A stretch of DNA of 5,863 nucleotides from JBFLVQ01 sp040758525 (GCA_040758525.1 JBFLVQ010000607.1:1-5863); one strand, 5' to 3'; counted from the first letter of the stretch, positions 1-5,863 are shown. A program made the numbers and translations. Notes: generated by a model from the letters alone, not told the origin.

Positions 1-68
1 AAGAGCAACTGCAAGATCAATTCCAGAAGAGCAATTTGAGCCAATGCCTAGCTATAGCATATATAGAT
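1..68. other. Window edge beyond the pyrD stop; possible end of a cut-off neighbour
   Basis: No gene can be assigned here. On the plus strand two frames stay open from the left edge, one to a TAG at 84-86 and one to a TAA at 104-106. Either could be the last codons of a gene converging on pyrD and overlapping its 3' end slightly. On the minus strand a TTG-initiated frame also runs off the edge. The stretch is too short to choose between them. An 8-base direct repeat (AAGAGCAA at 1-8 and 27-34) and a short palindrome (GCTATAGC at 51-58) are present but look like chance. No hairpin followed by a T-run, which would terminate pyrKD, is visible. Confidence 0.25.
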
Positions 69-1016
69 TTAATCAGAGCGTATTAGTGAGCCGACAAGAT
101 CGGTAATATGTGACAGTTTTTGGGTGCGACAGTACTCAATTAAACCATCAATCACCTTTATTGAACAGGTAGGATCGTAGTAGTTAGCAGTGCCTATCTG
201 TATTGCTCTTGCGCCAGCAATAAAGAACTCAATTGCATCTTGCCAACTGGCAATACCGCCTATACCTATAATAGGAATCTTCACAGTCTGAGCGGCTTCA
301 TAGACCATACGTACAGCAATAGGCTTAATGGCAGGGCCGGATAGTCCGCCGGTCAAATTGGCGATACGGGGACGGCGTGTGTAGATATCGATCGACATAC
401 CCACTAATGTGTTGATTAATGAGAGAGCATCGGCACCTGCTGCTTCTACGGCGCGGGCCAACTCTCGTATATCAGTGACATTGGGTGAGAGTTTAACAAT
501 AACAGGGCGGCGTGCGGCACGCTTGACTGCCGCAGTTACTTCGGCAGCCGCGGCAGGCGAGTTGCCAATAATGATTCCACCCCGCTTCACATTAGGGCAG
601 GAGATGTTCAGTTCGTAAGCGGCAATGCCTTCACCATCATTGAGGATCTCTATTGCCTCTAAGTATTCTTCCAATGAGTAACCAAATACATTCGCGATCA
701 CCTGAGTTTGGTAATTTCGCAGTTTGGGCAGCTTCTCTTCAACAAAAGCACGTGCGCCAATATTCTGCAATCCTATTGCATTAAGCATACCGCCATGAGT
801 TTCAGCAATACGTGGAGGAGGATTGCCTTTCATAGGTTGTGGTGAAAGCCCTTTACTACAGAATCCGCCTAGACGATTGAGATCAAGCAGAGTAGCGAAC
901 TCCAGACCATAACCGAAAGTACCACTAGCAGTAAGGACAGGATTATTAAAAGTGATGCCAGCAATCTCGACTTTGAGAAGATCCGCATCGTTATGCGGTT
1001 GTGTTTGTGAACTCAC
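69..1016 (-). CDS. pyrD: Dihydroorotate dehydrogenase, class 1B catalytic subunit (PyrD)
   Basis: This is the FMN-containing catalytic subunit that oxidises dihydroorotate to orotate in the fourth step of UMP synthesis, in the cytosol. It works as a heterotetramer with PyrK, which passes the electrons to NAD+. Residue numbers are from the GTG start (315 aa, a normal length for the family). Visible in order are the N-terminal FMN region (NPVLTASGTFGYG, about 25-37), the dihydroorotate-binding GMLNAIGLQN (about 76-85), and NISCPN with the active-site base Cys140. Cysteine rather than serine marks class 1. Further on are VKLSPN with Lys175, the INT..GMSID segment, the GGLSGPAIKP block (about 223-232) and the FMN-phosphate GIGGI loop (about 251-255). 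The GTG at 1016 overlaps the pyrK stop (GTGA) and has GAGG seven bases upstream. The TTG three bases further upstream would leave only four bases, so GTG is preferred. There are no disruptions. Confidence 0.96.
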   Translation of the reverse strand: MSSQTQPHNDADLLKVEIAGITFNNPVLTASGTFGYGLEFATLLDLNRLGGFCSKGLSPQPMKGNPPPRIAETHGGMLNAIGLQNIGARAFVEEKLPKLRNYQTQVIANVFGYSLEEYLEAIEILNDGEGIAAYELNISCPNVKRGGIIIGNSPAAAAEVTAAVKRAARRPVIVKLSPNVTDIRELARAVEAAGADALSLINTLVGMSIDIYTRRPRIANLTGGLSGPAIKPIAVRMVYEAAQTVKIPIIGIGGIASWQDAIEFFIAGARAIQIGTANYYDPTCSIKVIDGLIEYCRTQKLSHITDLVGSLIRSD

Positions 1017-1813
1017 CAAATCACCTCGTAACCATCAAATACTGGACCCTCTACACAGACACGTTGATAACAACTTGTCGCATCAGTAGCTTTAGTTTCA
1101 ACTACACATCCAACACAGACACCAAAACCACAGGCCATACGGGCTTCCAACGAAGCATAAATAGGCAGTCGATATATACCAGCAATGCGAACCGTCTGTT
1201 TCATCATAGCTTCTGGACCACAGGTGTAGATGACAAAACGTTGTTGTGAATGCTCGCGTAGAAATCTTTCCAAAGGTGCAGTAACAAAGCCGCATTCGCC
1301 TACCGAGCCATCGTCTGTGGTGATGGTAAGATTTAGTGCAAGGGCACGAAAATCTGCTTCACCGATCAAGTCGGCTTGGCTGCGCCCACCTAAGAAAAGA
1401 TCTACAGGTATATTGCGTGCGCATAATTGTCTAGCCAACATCAGTACTGCTGGTGCACCAATACCACCAGCAACGATTAACGCACCGCCCGCCGCTTCTG
1501 CTGGTGTAAGCGCAAAACTCTGACCGAGTGGACCGAGTAGTTCTACTGCCTCACCTTCACGTAATCGTGCCAGCATTTCAGTGCCGCGTCCCATTATACG
1601 GAAGATAAAATCGGCTATACATCCATTATGATACGTTTCTATCTGGTAGAAAGCCATTGCACGGCGTAATAGCGGTTCAAATTGGCCAGCCGGTTTAAGC
1701 ATAGCAAACTGACCTGGTAATACTGTTAGTGGTAGTGGTAAAGCTAAGCGTAATTGGCAATAGGCCTGATTGAGGCGGCGGTTCTCTGCTACGATCGCGA
1801 TTATTTCCTGCAC
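1013..1813 (-). CDS. pyrK: Dihydroorotate dehydrogenase electron-transfer subunit (PyrK), FAD/[2Fe-2S]
   Basis: PyrK carries electrons from the PyrD FMN through a [2Fe-2S] cluster and FAD to NAD+, which makes this the class 1B enzyme. Numbered from the GTG at 1813 (266 aa), it has an N-terminal ferredoxin-reductase-type FAD domain with LRRAMAF (about 49-55), FRIMGRGTEML (71-81) and LLGPLGQSF (92-100). The NAD-binding domain follows, with IVAGGIGAP (113-121), TTDDGS (165-170) and YTCGPEAM (196-203). The C-terminal cluster ligands are Cys228, Cys233, Cys236 and Cys253, in a C-x4-C-x2-C-x16-C pattern ahead of the typical GPVFDG ending. The frame extends to a TTG at 1873 (286 aa). However, the GTG at 1813 has a near-perfect AAGGAG seven bases upstream and gives the usual family length, so it is chosen. 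The FAD motif reads RRAMA where RRPxS is typical. pyrK precedes pyrD and overlaps it by four bases, indicating coupled translation. Confidence 0.94.
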   Translation of the reverse strand: MQEIIAIVAENRRLNQAYCQLRLALPLPLTVLPGQFAMLKPAGQFEPLLRRAMAFYQIETYHNGCIADFIFRIMGRGTEMLARLREGEAVELLGPLGQSFALTPAEAAGGALIVAGGIGAPAVLMLARQLCARNIPVDLFLGGRSQADLIGEADFRALALNLTITTDDGSVGECGFVTAPLERFLREHSQQRFVIYTCGPEAMMKQTVRIAGIYRLPIYASLEARMACGFGVCVGCVVETKATDATSCYQRVCVEGPVFDGYEVIW

Positions 1814-1820
1814 CAGTACG

Positions 1821-1826
1821 CTCCTT
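1821..1826 (-). promoter_or_regulatory. Strong Shine-Dalgarno site that fixes the pyrK start
   Basis: Read on the minus strand, this is AAGGAG followed by a seven-base spacer and GTG (1811-1813). It is the best ribosome-binding match in the divergent gap. It favours the shorter 266-aa PyrK over the longer frame beginning at TTG 1873. Confidence 0.75.
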
Positions 1827-1847
1827 ATTGGTCTCTTCGGCAAGACT

Positions 1848-1877
1848 TTGACAATACCATAACTCTTGGTCAATCAT
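1848..1877 (+). promoter_or_regulatory. Candidate sigma-70-type promoter for the acyltransferase operon
   Basis: A perfect TTGACA -35 box at 1848-1853 is followed, after 18 bases, by AATCAT (1872-1877), a 4/6 match to TATAAT. Transcription would start near 1884, leaving a leader of about 44 bases before the ATG at 1928. The -10 is weak, and promoter consensus in this lineage is uncertain. The -35 overlaps the presumed 5' leader of pyrK. Confidence 0.35.
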
Positions 1878-1901
1878 ATAGCCTACTTACGCCGCAGACA
1901 G
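1873..1901 (-). promoter_or_regulatory. Candidate sigma-70-type promoter for pyrKD
   Basis: On the minus strand, CTGTCT (1896-1901, 3/6 match to TTGACA), a 17-base spacer and TATGAT (1873-1878, 5/6 match to TATAAT) form a plausible promoter. It would start transcription near 1866, giving a leader of about 50 bases before the GTG at 1813. If correct, the alternative TTG start at 1873 would lie upstream of the transcript, which supports the GTG. The -10 shares bases with the candidate -10 of the opposite promoter. No PyrR-type binding loop or attenuator is recognisable in the leader. Confidence 0.3.
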
Positions 1902-1915
1902 TTTAATTGCAGTGC

Positions 1916-1921
1916 GGAGAG
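1916..1921 (+). promoter_or_regulatory. Shine-Dalgarno site deciding the acyltransferase start
   Basis: GGAGAG lies six bases before the ATG at 1928. An in-frame TTG at 1907 would add seven residues, but the ribosome-binding site would then lie inside the coding region. The ATG is therefore preferred. Confidence 0.7.
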
Positions 1922-1927
1922 AAAATA

Positions 1928-2788
1928 ATGCTGAAGATGCTGATGCGTCTGGTCGGATCTCAAGTGGAGGCGGCGGTTGATAAAGAAGTTATACGCCGCC
2001 TCAAGAGATTACCTAACAAACTCAATGAATTTAACTATGATGCTTGGGGCTTTCATCCAGAGATGGCCAAGTATGGTATTACCCTAGCCGTTTGGCTCTA
2101 CCGCTATTATTGGCGTGCAGAAGTCTTTGGTATCGAGAAAGTGCCGAATGGACGTGTATTGCTAATTGCCAATCATAGTGGTCAACTCCCCATTGATGGC
2201 CTGATTATCGCTGCCTCAATGTTGATGGAGGCTGAACCGCCCCGTTTGGTGCGAGCAATGATCGAGCGCTGGTTTGGTACGCTGCCAGTACTGAGTACTT
2301 TTGCTGCGCGTCATGGCCAAATATTAGGCGATCCACAAAATTGTGTACAACTACTGGAACATAACGAATGTGTACTGGTCTTTCCTGAGGGTATTAAGGG
2401 CTCAGGCAAACTCTGGTATGACCGCTATCAATTGATGGAGTTTGGGCTAGGATTTATGCGCTTGGCGCTTAAGACCAAGACACCTATTGTGCCAATTAGT
2501 GTTATTGGTGGCGAGGAGCAGGCGCCATCCTTCTACAATGTTGAGACACTGGCCAAGCTATTTGGCATGCCCTACTTTCCTATCACGCCCACTTTTCCTT
2601 GGCTGGGGCCGCTTGGCACAATCCCTCTTCCTACTAAATATTATGTCTACTATGGCGAGCCACTAGAATTCACTGGCGATCCCAACGGCACCGATGCAGA
2701 GATACAAAAGAAGGTCGATATCGTCAAGTCAAAGATCTACCAGAATATCAAATATGGACTAGCACAACGCAAGGGCCTCTTTTGGTAG
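1928..2788 (+). CDS. Lysophospholipid/MGAT-like acyltransferase (LPLAT superfamily)
   Basis: The protein belongs to the glycerolipid acyltransferase superfamily that transfers acyl groups from acyl-CoA or acyl-ACP to a lipid hydroxyl at the cytoplasmic membrane face. It is 286 aa from the ATG. After an amphipathic N-terminal region, the catalytic block reads IANHSGQLPIDG (about 80-91), with His83 and Asp90. Next come an FAARHGQILGD block (about 125-135), the FPEG acceptor-phosphate motif at 152-155, and a hydrophobic strand with PIVPISVIGGEEQAP (about 186-200). The HSG.LP.DG form resembles the monoacylglycerol/diacylglycerol-acyltransferase-like branch rather than PlsC, whose motif is NHxxxxD. 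No signal peptide or clear transmembrane helix is seen, so it is probably a peripheral membrane protein. It is the first gene of a four-gene plus-strand run, 17 bases before an SDR gene. The acceptor cannot be told: phospholipid, diacylglycerol or an unusual glycolipid are all possible. Confidence 0.88.
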   Translation: MLKMLMRLVGSQVEAAVDKEVIRRLKRLPNKLNEFNYDAWGFHPEMAKYGITLAVWLYRYYWRAEVFGIEKVPNGRVLLIANHSGQLPIDGLIIAASMLMEAEPPRLVRAMIERWFGTLPVLSTFAARHGQILGDPQNCVQLLEHNECVLVFPEGIKGSGKLWYDRYQLMEFGLGFMRLALKTKTPIVPISVIGGEEQAPSFYNVETLAKLFGMPYFPITPTFPWLGPLGTIPLPTKYYVYYGEPLEFTGDPNGTDAEIQKKVDIVKSKIYQNIKYGLAQRKGLFW

Positions 2789-2805
2789 AGTAGAAAGGGG
2801 TATTT

Positions 2806-3735
2806 ATGAAACACAAGAGAGTGCTGATTACAGGGATTTCTGGAGGGCTGGCGCATCAGGTAGCAGAGATGATACCAAAGAACTGGGATATTGTCGGCCT
2901 AGGTCTTAACTCACTGCGCCCAGTCAAAGGACGTAAAGTTGAACATCATCGTGTTGATATCACAAAAAGCAAACTGGAGGATATCTTCCGTCGCCGTCAA
3001 TTTGACTGTGTTATACATATGGCGATCAACGATAATCCTCGCCTACCGATCCAAGAGCGTCATAACATTAACGTAATTGGGACAATGAAATTGCTTGATG
3101 CCTGTGAACGCTATGATGTTAAGAAGGTAGTGTTACTTTCTAGCGCAACCGTTTATGGAGCTAACCCTAACAACCCTGTCTATATCACGGAGGATTACCC
3201 GCTACGTGTTATTCAGCGTTATTCTGAAATTAGTGATAAAGTGGAATTTGATATCTACTGTCGTTCCTGGATGTACAAACACCCCAATATTTCCACGATT
3301 ATTCTGCGTCCTTGCCATGTCATAGGTTCACATGTGCGTAACAACTTCACAAACTATCTACGTCTGCAATATATCCCCATTCCACTTGGTTTTGATCCAA
3401 TGATCCAAGTGATTCATGAGATCGATATGGCGCGTGCCATCATTGCTTGTCTACGTTATGATCGTGGTGGTATCTACAATGTCGTTGGCCCTGGAGAATT
3501 ACCGCTAACTGAGATTATTAATATCATTGGTGGTCTGCCTCTACCAGTACCATATACACTAGGTTACTATGCATTAAAGGCATCTTGGTTGATAGGAATA
3601 GGCTCTTTACCGGCGCCGCAGTTAGAATATCTAATGTATCCTTGTGTGATCGATGGACATAGTTTTGAGAAAGATTTTCATTTCAAACCGCAGCTCACAC
3701 TAAACGAGACACTGCGGGCCACGGTTCTCTATTGA
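2806..3735 (+). CDS. Extended-SDR NAD-dependent epimerase/dehydratase-like protein
   Basis: This 309-aa protein has the Rossmann fold of extended short-chain dehydrogenases such as UDP-galactose 4-epimerase. The N-terminal TGISGGLA (9-16) is the nucleotide-binding glycine loop, here GxxGxxA. Asp51 in HRVDIT would contact the adenine, HMAIN (71-75) corresponds to the usual HLAA, and SSATVYG (112-118) carries the catalytic-type Ser113. Tyr139 sits where the catalytic Tyr is expected. The residue four positions on, normally the essential Lys of YxxxK, is Ser143. The following Val146-Glu147 fits the GalE register, so the mismatch looks real. LRPCHVIG (167-174) is the substrate-domain entry. The ATG has AAAGGGG just upstream. 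Its position after the acyltransferase resembles the mycobacterial galE2-Rv0502 neighbourhood. The substrate is unknown, and the protein may bind NAD(H) without classic epimerase chemistry. It is cytosolic. Confidence 0.85.
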   Translation: MKHKRVLITGISGGLAHQVAEMIPKNWDIVGLGLNSLRPVKGRKVEHHRVDITKSKLEDIFRRRQFDCVIHMAINDNPRLPIQERHNINVIGTMKLLDACERYDVKKVVLLSSATVYGANPNNPVYITEDYPLRVIQRYSEISDKVEFDIYCRSWMYKHPNISTIILRPCHVIGSHVRNNFTNYLRLQYIPIPLGFDPMIQVIHEIDMARAIIACLRYDRGGIYNVVGPGELPLTEIINIIGGLPLPVPYTLGYYALKASWLIGIGSLPAPQLEYLMYPCVIDGHSFEKDFHFKPQLTLNETLRATVLY

Positions 3736-4580
3736 AAGCAATTATACTCTCGACCGTGATTCTCTTTTTGTTATCTATAACTACGGCGGTGCAACCGGCA
3801 ACGATAAATCTTGCCCTGTTCGCCGAAGAGGGCCACGATCCATTAGTTACTGCACTAGCAGCAGCATTTACACGAGAAGGTTTAACATTACAGGATAGAT
3901 CATTGACTGGCGCAGTGACGCGCTCGCTGCAATTTCCTAATCGTTACAACTTGACTCGTACAGAAGCGCGCAATTGGGGTCTTGCCCTTGGTGTTGACTT
4001 CTATGTCGCATTACGTGTGCAGATGCTAGAACGCGTAGATGTAGGTACGCGCCTTTATACTCAATGCTACATCGCACTCTTTTTTATCAATGCTCGTAAT
4101 GGGGAACTGAGCCATTTTGATTTTGTCGAGGTGCGTGGTGAGACGCTCGCTGCCACACAGTCAGCGGCAGCAACAGAGATCGTACGGCGTATACCAGAGT
4201 ATGTACGACGTTTGCGGGAAGCTTTTGAGCAGCAATTTATTCCCCGACAGCTTGATGAGGAAGATCGCGCAGCTATTGAAGTACCTGCCGAAGGAGAAAA
4301 AGAGGGTTTTAAATCACCGGTGGTGCTAGTGCGCCGTCAACCTGATTACTCGGAAACAGCACGCAAGATGGGTATCTCTGCCGTGGTAGAAGTAGAGGCA
4401 GTTTTACGGCGTGATGGTAAGATTGGTCAAGTAGAAATAGTGCGTTGGGCTGGTTTCGGCCTAGATGAGGCAACGGCTACGGCGGTACGGCAACTAAAGT
4501 TTAAACCGGCAACTTTGCAAGGGCGTGAAATCAGTTGTCGTGCATTACTCAGATACAATTTCAATTTTAAGGTACAGTAA
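3732..4580 (+). CDS. Secreted TonB C-terminal-domain protein with a novel N-terminal domain
   Basis: This 282-aa protein begins with a lysine and a hydrophobic stretch (about residues 4-20). It is a signal peptide or an uncleaved membrane anchor, so the rest should be periplasmic. Residues about 25-165 form a mixed alpha/beta domain. Its order (LALF strand, helix, DRSLTG, then GVDFYVALRVQM and a TRLYTQCYIALFFINARNGE strand pair) loosely recalls the CsgG/TolB-N type of periplasmic fold; this is inference. A charged linker (about 170-195) follows. The C-terminal TonB_C domain (about 203-280) has PDYSETARKMG, LRRDGKIGQVEIVR, GFGLDEATATAVRQLKFKPA and a final aromatic strand. Classical TonB spans the periplasm with a proline-rich stretch, which is missing here. 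The TTG start overlaps the preceding TGA (TTGA) and has no clear Shine-Dalgarno, so translation probably depends on coupling. Its exact role is unknown. Confidence 0.8.
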   Translation: MKAIILSTVILFLLSITTAVQPATINLALFAEEGHDPLVTALAAAFTREGLTLQDRSLTGAVTRSLQFPNRYNLTRTEARNWGLALGVDFYVALRVQMLERVDVGTRLYTQCYIALFFINARNGELSHFDFVEVRGETLAATQSAAATEIVRRIPEYVRRLREAFEQQFIPRQLDEEDRAAIEVPAEGEKEGFKSPVVLVRRQPDYSETARKMGISAVVEVEAVLRRDGKIGQVEIVRWAGFGLDEATATAVRQLKFKPATLQGREISCRALLRYNFNFKVQ

Positions 4581-5836
4581 TGCTAAGAAGGTTAATAACA
4601 AATCGCGCGCTATGGGCACTCACACTGGTTCTTATCTTGAGTGAAAATGCTTCGAGCTATTCGGTGCTTGCTCATCAGGCACTCGTCGATCTGTTGTGGC
4701 AGGATCGTATCACACCACTACTGCTTAAACGCTTTCCTGATCTGACACCAGAGCAACTACGTGATGCACACGCGCATGCTTACGGTGGCTGTATCATACA
4801 GGATATGGGTTATTATCCGTTCTCGAATAAGTATTTCAGTGACCTATTACACTATGTGCGCAGTGGCGATTTTATCGAGATGTTGATTGCTGAATCTCAA
4901 GATGCTAATGAATATGCCTTTGCCTTGGGGGCGCTAGCTCACTATGCTGCTGATAATAGTGGTCATGCATTGGGCACCAATCGTGTTGTACCAATCTATT
5001 ACCCCAAATTGCGTCGCAAATATGGCGATCTAGTTACTTATGAGCAGAACCCCAGTGCACATATCAAAGCTGAATTTGGCTTTGATGTTTTACAAGTCGC
5101 GCGTGGTAACTATGCTAGTGAGGATTACCACAATTTTATTGGCTTCAAGGTGGCAAAACCAGTATTAGAGCGGGCTTTTTTCAAGACTTATGGGATAAAA
5201 CTGAGTGATGTCATTACTAACCAAGGCCTTGCCTTTAACACCTACCGACGTGCTGTTAGTCGTACTATTCCCTATATGACCAAGGTAGCTTGGGAGATTA
5301 AAAAGGATGAGATCTCTAAACTTGTTCCTAATATGAGTCGGGAAAGGTTTGTCTATAGCTATTCACGTGAGCAGTATGAACAGGAGTTTGGCAAGCAGTA
5401 TCGCAAGCCGTCACTATTGCAGAAGACGCTAGCATTATTTTTCCGTGTATTACCAAAAGTAGGTCCACTACGAGCGCTTGAATTCAAAACTCCTACGCTG
5501 GAGACAGAGCGTATCTTTGCTGAGAGCTTTCTACAGGTTAGCCGAGATTATAAACGTCTGCTAGAAGAGATAGAGAACGGTCAATTTGATTTCGAAAATA
5601 GAGACTTTGATACTGGTCAACTTACTCGTGCAGGAGAATATGGTCTGACAGATAAGACTTATATGAAGTTGCTATCACAACTAGATAAAGAAAAGTTCAA
5701 GAATATAACACCAGCACTAAAAGCAGATATTGTGAGATTCTTTAATGATCTTAAGACACTACCAATGGATAAGAAAAATAGGAAAAAATGGCATAAAACA
5801 GAACAAGCCCTGAATCGGTTAAGAACCACTCTATAA
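4580..5836 (+). CDS. Secreted zinc-dependent phospholipase C-like protein
   Basis: The 418-aa protein fits the zinc-dependent phospholipase C / P1-nuclease-like helical fold, which hydrolyses phospholipids to diacylglycerol and a phosphorylated head group. An N-terminal signal peptide (basic MLRR, hydrophobic about 10-20, small residues NASS near 23-26) predicts export. Candidate metal ligands in order are His32 (LAHQ), Asp75 (QDMG), His91 (LLHY), the HYAAD...H run with His121, Asp125 and His129, and the H-x3-E pair His161/Glu165. These match the His-x3-Asp and His-x3-Glu patterns of Bacillus PLC. The N-terminal Trp ligand of that enzyme is not seen after the likely cleavage site. The catalytic part ends near residue 190. 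The remaining 230 residues are mostly helical and Lys/Glu-rich, ending in a basic tail (about 397-418), with no obvious C2 domain. The ATG overlaps the preceding TAA (TAATG) with AAGG seven bases upstream. Activity is inferred, not certain. Confidence 0.82.
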   Translation: MLRRLITNRALWALTLVLILSENASSYSVLAHQALVDLLWQDRITPLLLKRFPDLTPEQLRDAHAHAYGGCIIQDMGYYPFSNKYFSDLLHYVRSGDFIEMLIAESQDANEYAFALGALAHYAADNSGHALGTNRVVPIYYPKLRRKYGDLVTYEQNPSAHIKAEFGFDVLQVARGNYASEDYHNFIGFKVAKPVLERAFFKTYGIKLSDVITNQGLAFNTYRRAVSRTIPYMTKVAWEIKKDEISKLVPNMSRERFVYSYSREQYEQEFGKQYRKPSLLQKTLALFFRVLPKVGPLRALEFKTPTLETERIFAESFLQVSRDYKRLLEEIENGQFDFENRDFDTGQLTRAGEYGLTDKTYMKLLSQLDKEKFKNITPALKADIVRFFNDLKTLPMDKKNRKKWHKTEQALNRLRTTL

Positions 5837-5863
5837 ACTTCTACGGGTCTAAATAATCCTTGC

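Noticed and set aside
409..618. Plus-strand 69-aa open frame
   Set aside because: Lies antisense to the strongly conserved core of pyrD; alanine/arginine-rich composition typical of a shadow frame.
1001..1523. Plus-strand open frames of 82 and 97 aa opposite pyrK
   Set aside because: Antisense to the PyrK NAD-binding and iron-sulfur regions, with no recognisable motif or ribosome-binding site.
1695..1877. Minus-strand 60-aa frame that could be a pyrK leader peptide
   Set aside because: It begins with an ATG near the gap but runs far into the pyrK coding region in another frame, has no Shine-Dalgarno site, and would start at or before the candidate promoter -10.
1814..1927. PyrR-type attenuator or pyrimidine riboswitch upstream of pyrK
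   Set aside because: No PyrR binding-loop consensus, no hairpin followed by a T-run, and the likely leader is only about 50 bases.
4117..4329. 70-aa frame within the TonB_C gene
   Set aside because: Out-of-frame shadow inside a gene with clear domain signal.
5837..5863. Terminator after the phospholipase gene
   Set aside because: No stem-loop plus T-run is visible in the 27 bases before the window ends; the operon may continue beyond it.
1..5863. CRISPR array, tRNA/rRNA, insertion sequence or phage genes
   Set aside because: No regularly spaced repeats, no RNA gene signatures, no transposase or integrase motifs; nearly all sequence is explained by six intact genes.

Overview
This window most likely comes from a Gram-negative (diderm) bacterium of moderate, slightly AT-leaning base composition. 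Two proteins carry signal peptides. One of them ends in a TonB C-terminal domain and the other is a secreted zinc-dependent phospholipase C-like protein. Single-protein versions of this TonB_C protein, and this style of phospholipase, remind me of Acidobacteriota (Blastocatellia-like) genomes. That placement is an impression from the proteins, not a search result.

The layout is two divergent transcription units. On the minus strand (69-1813), pyrK and pyrD overlap by four bases (GTGA). They encode the two subunits of the NAD-dependent class 1B dihydroorotate dehydrogenase of pyrimidine biosynthesis. On the plus strand (1928-5836), four genes run head to tail: an MGAT/DGAT-like acyltransferase, an extended-SDR (epimerase-like) protein, a secreted TonB_C-domain protein and a secreted zinc phospholipase C-like protein. 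The gaps are 17 bases, then a TTGA stop/start overlap, then a TAATG overlap, so this looks like one translationally coupled operon. About 114 bases separate the two units. This gap holds candidate promoters for both directions, partly overlapping. Bases 1-68 are the cut edge of an unidentified neighbour, or non-coding sequence. Bases 5837-5863 show nothing recognisable.

The pyrimidine genes are conventional. The plus-strand operon is the interesting part. An acyltransferase next to a GalE2-like SDR is a pairing also known from mycobacteria (Rv0502/Rv0501, from memory). Here it is joined to two envelope proteins, one of which should cleave phospholipids. The combination suggests membrane-lipid or envelope remodelling. 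Three features set it apart: the SDR has lost the catalytic lysine of its YxxxK motif, the acyltransferase has HX6D instead of HX4D, and the TonB_C domain sits on an atypical N-terminal domain with no proline-rich spacer. No substrate can be assigned from sequence alone.
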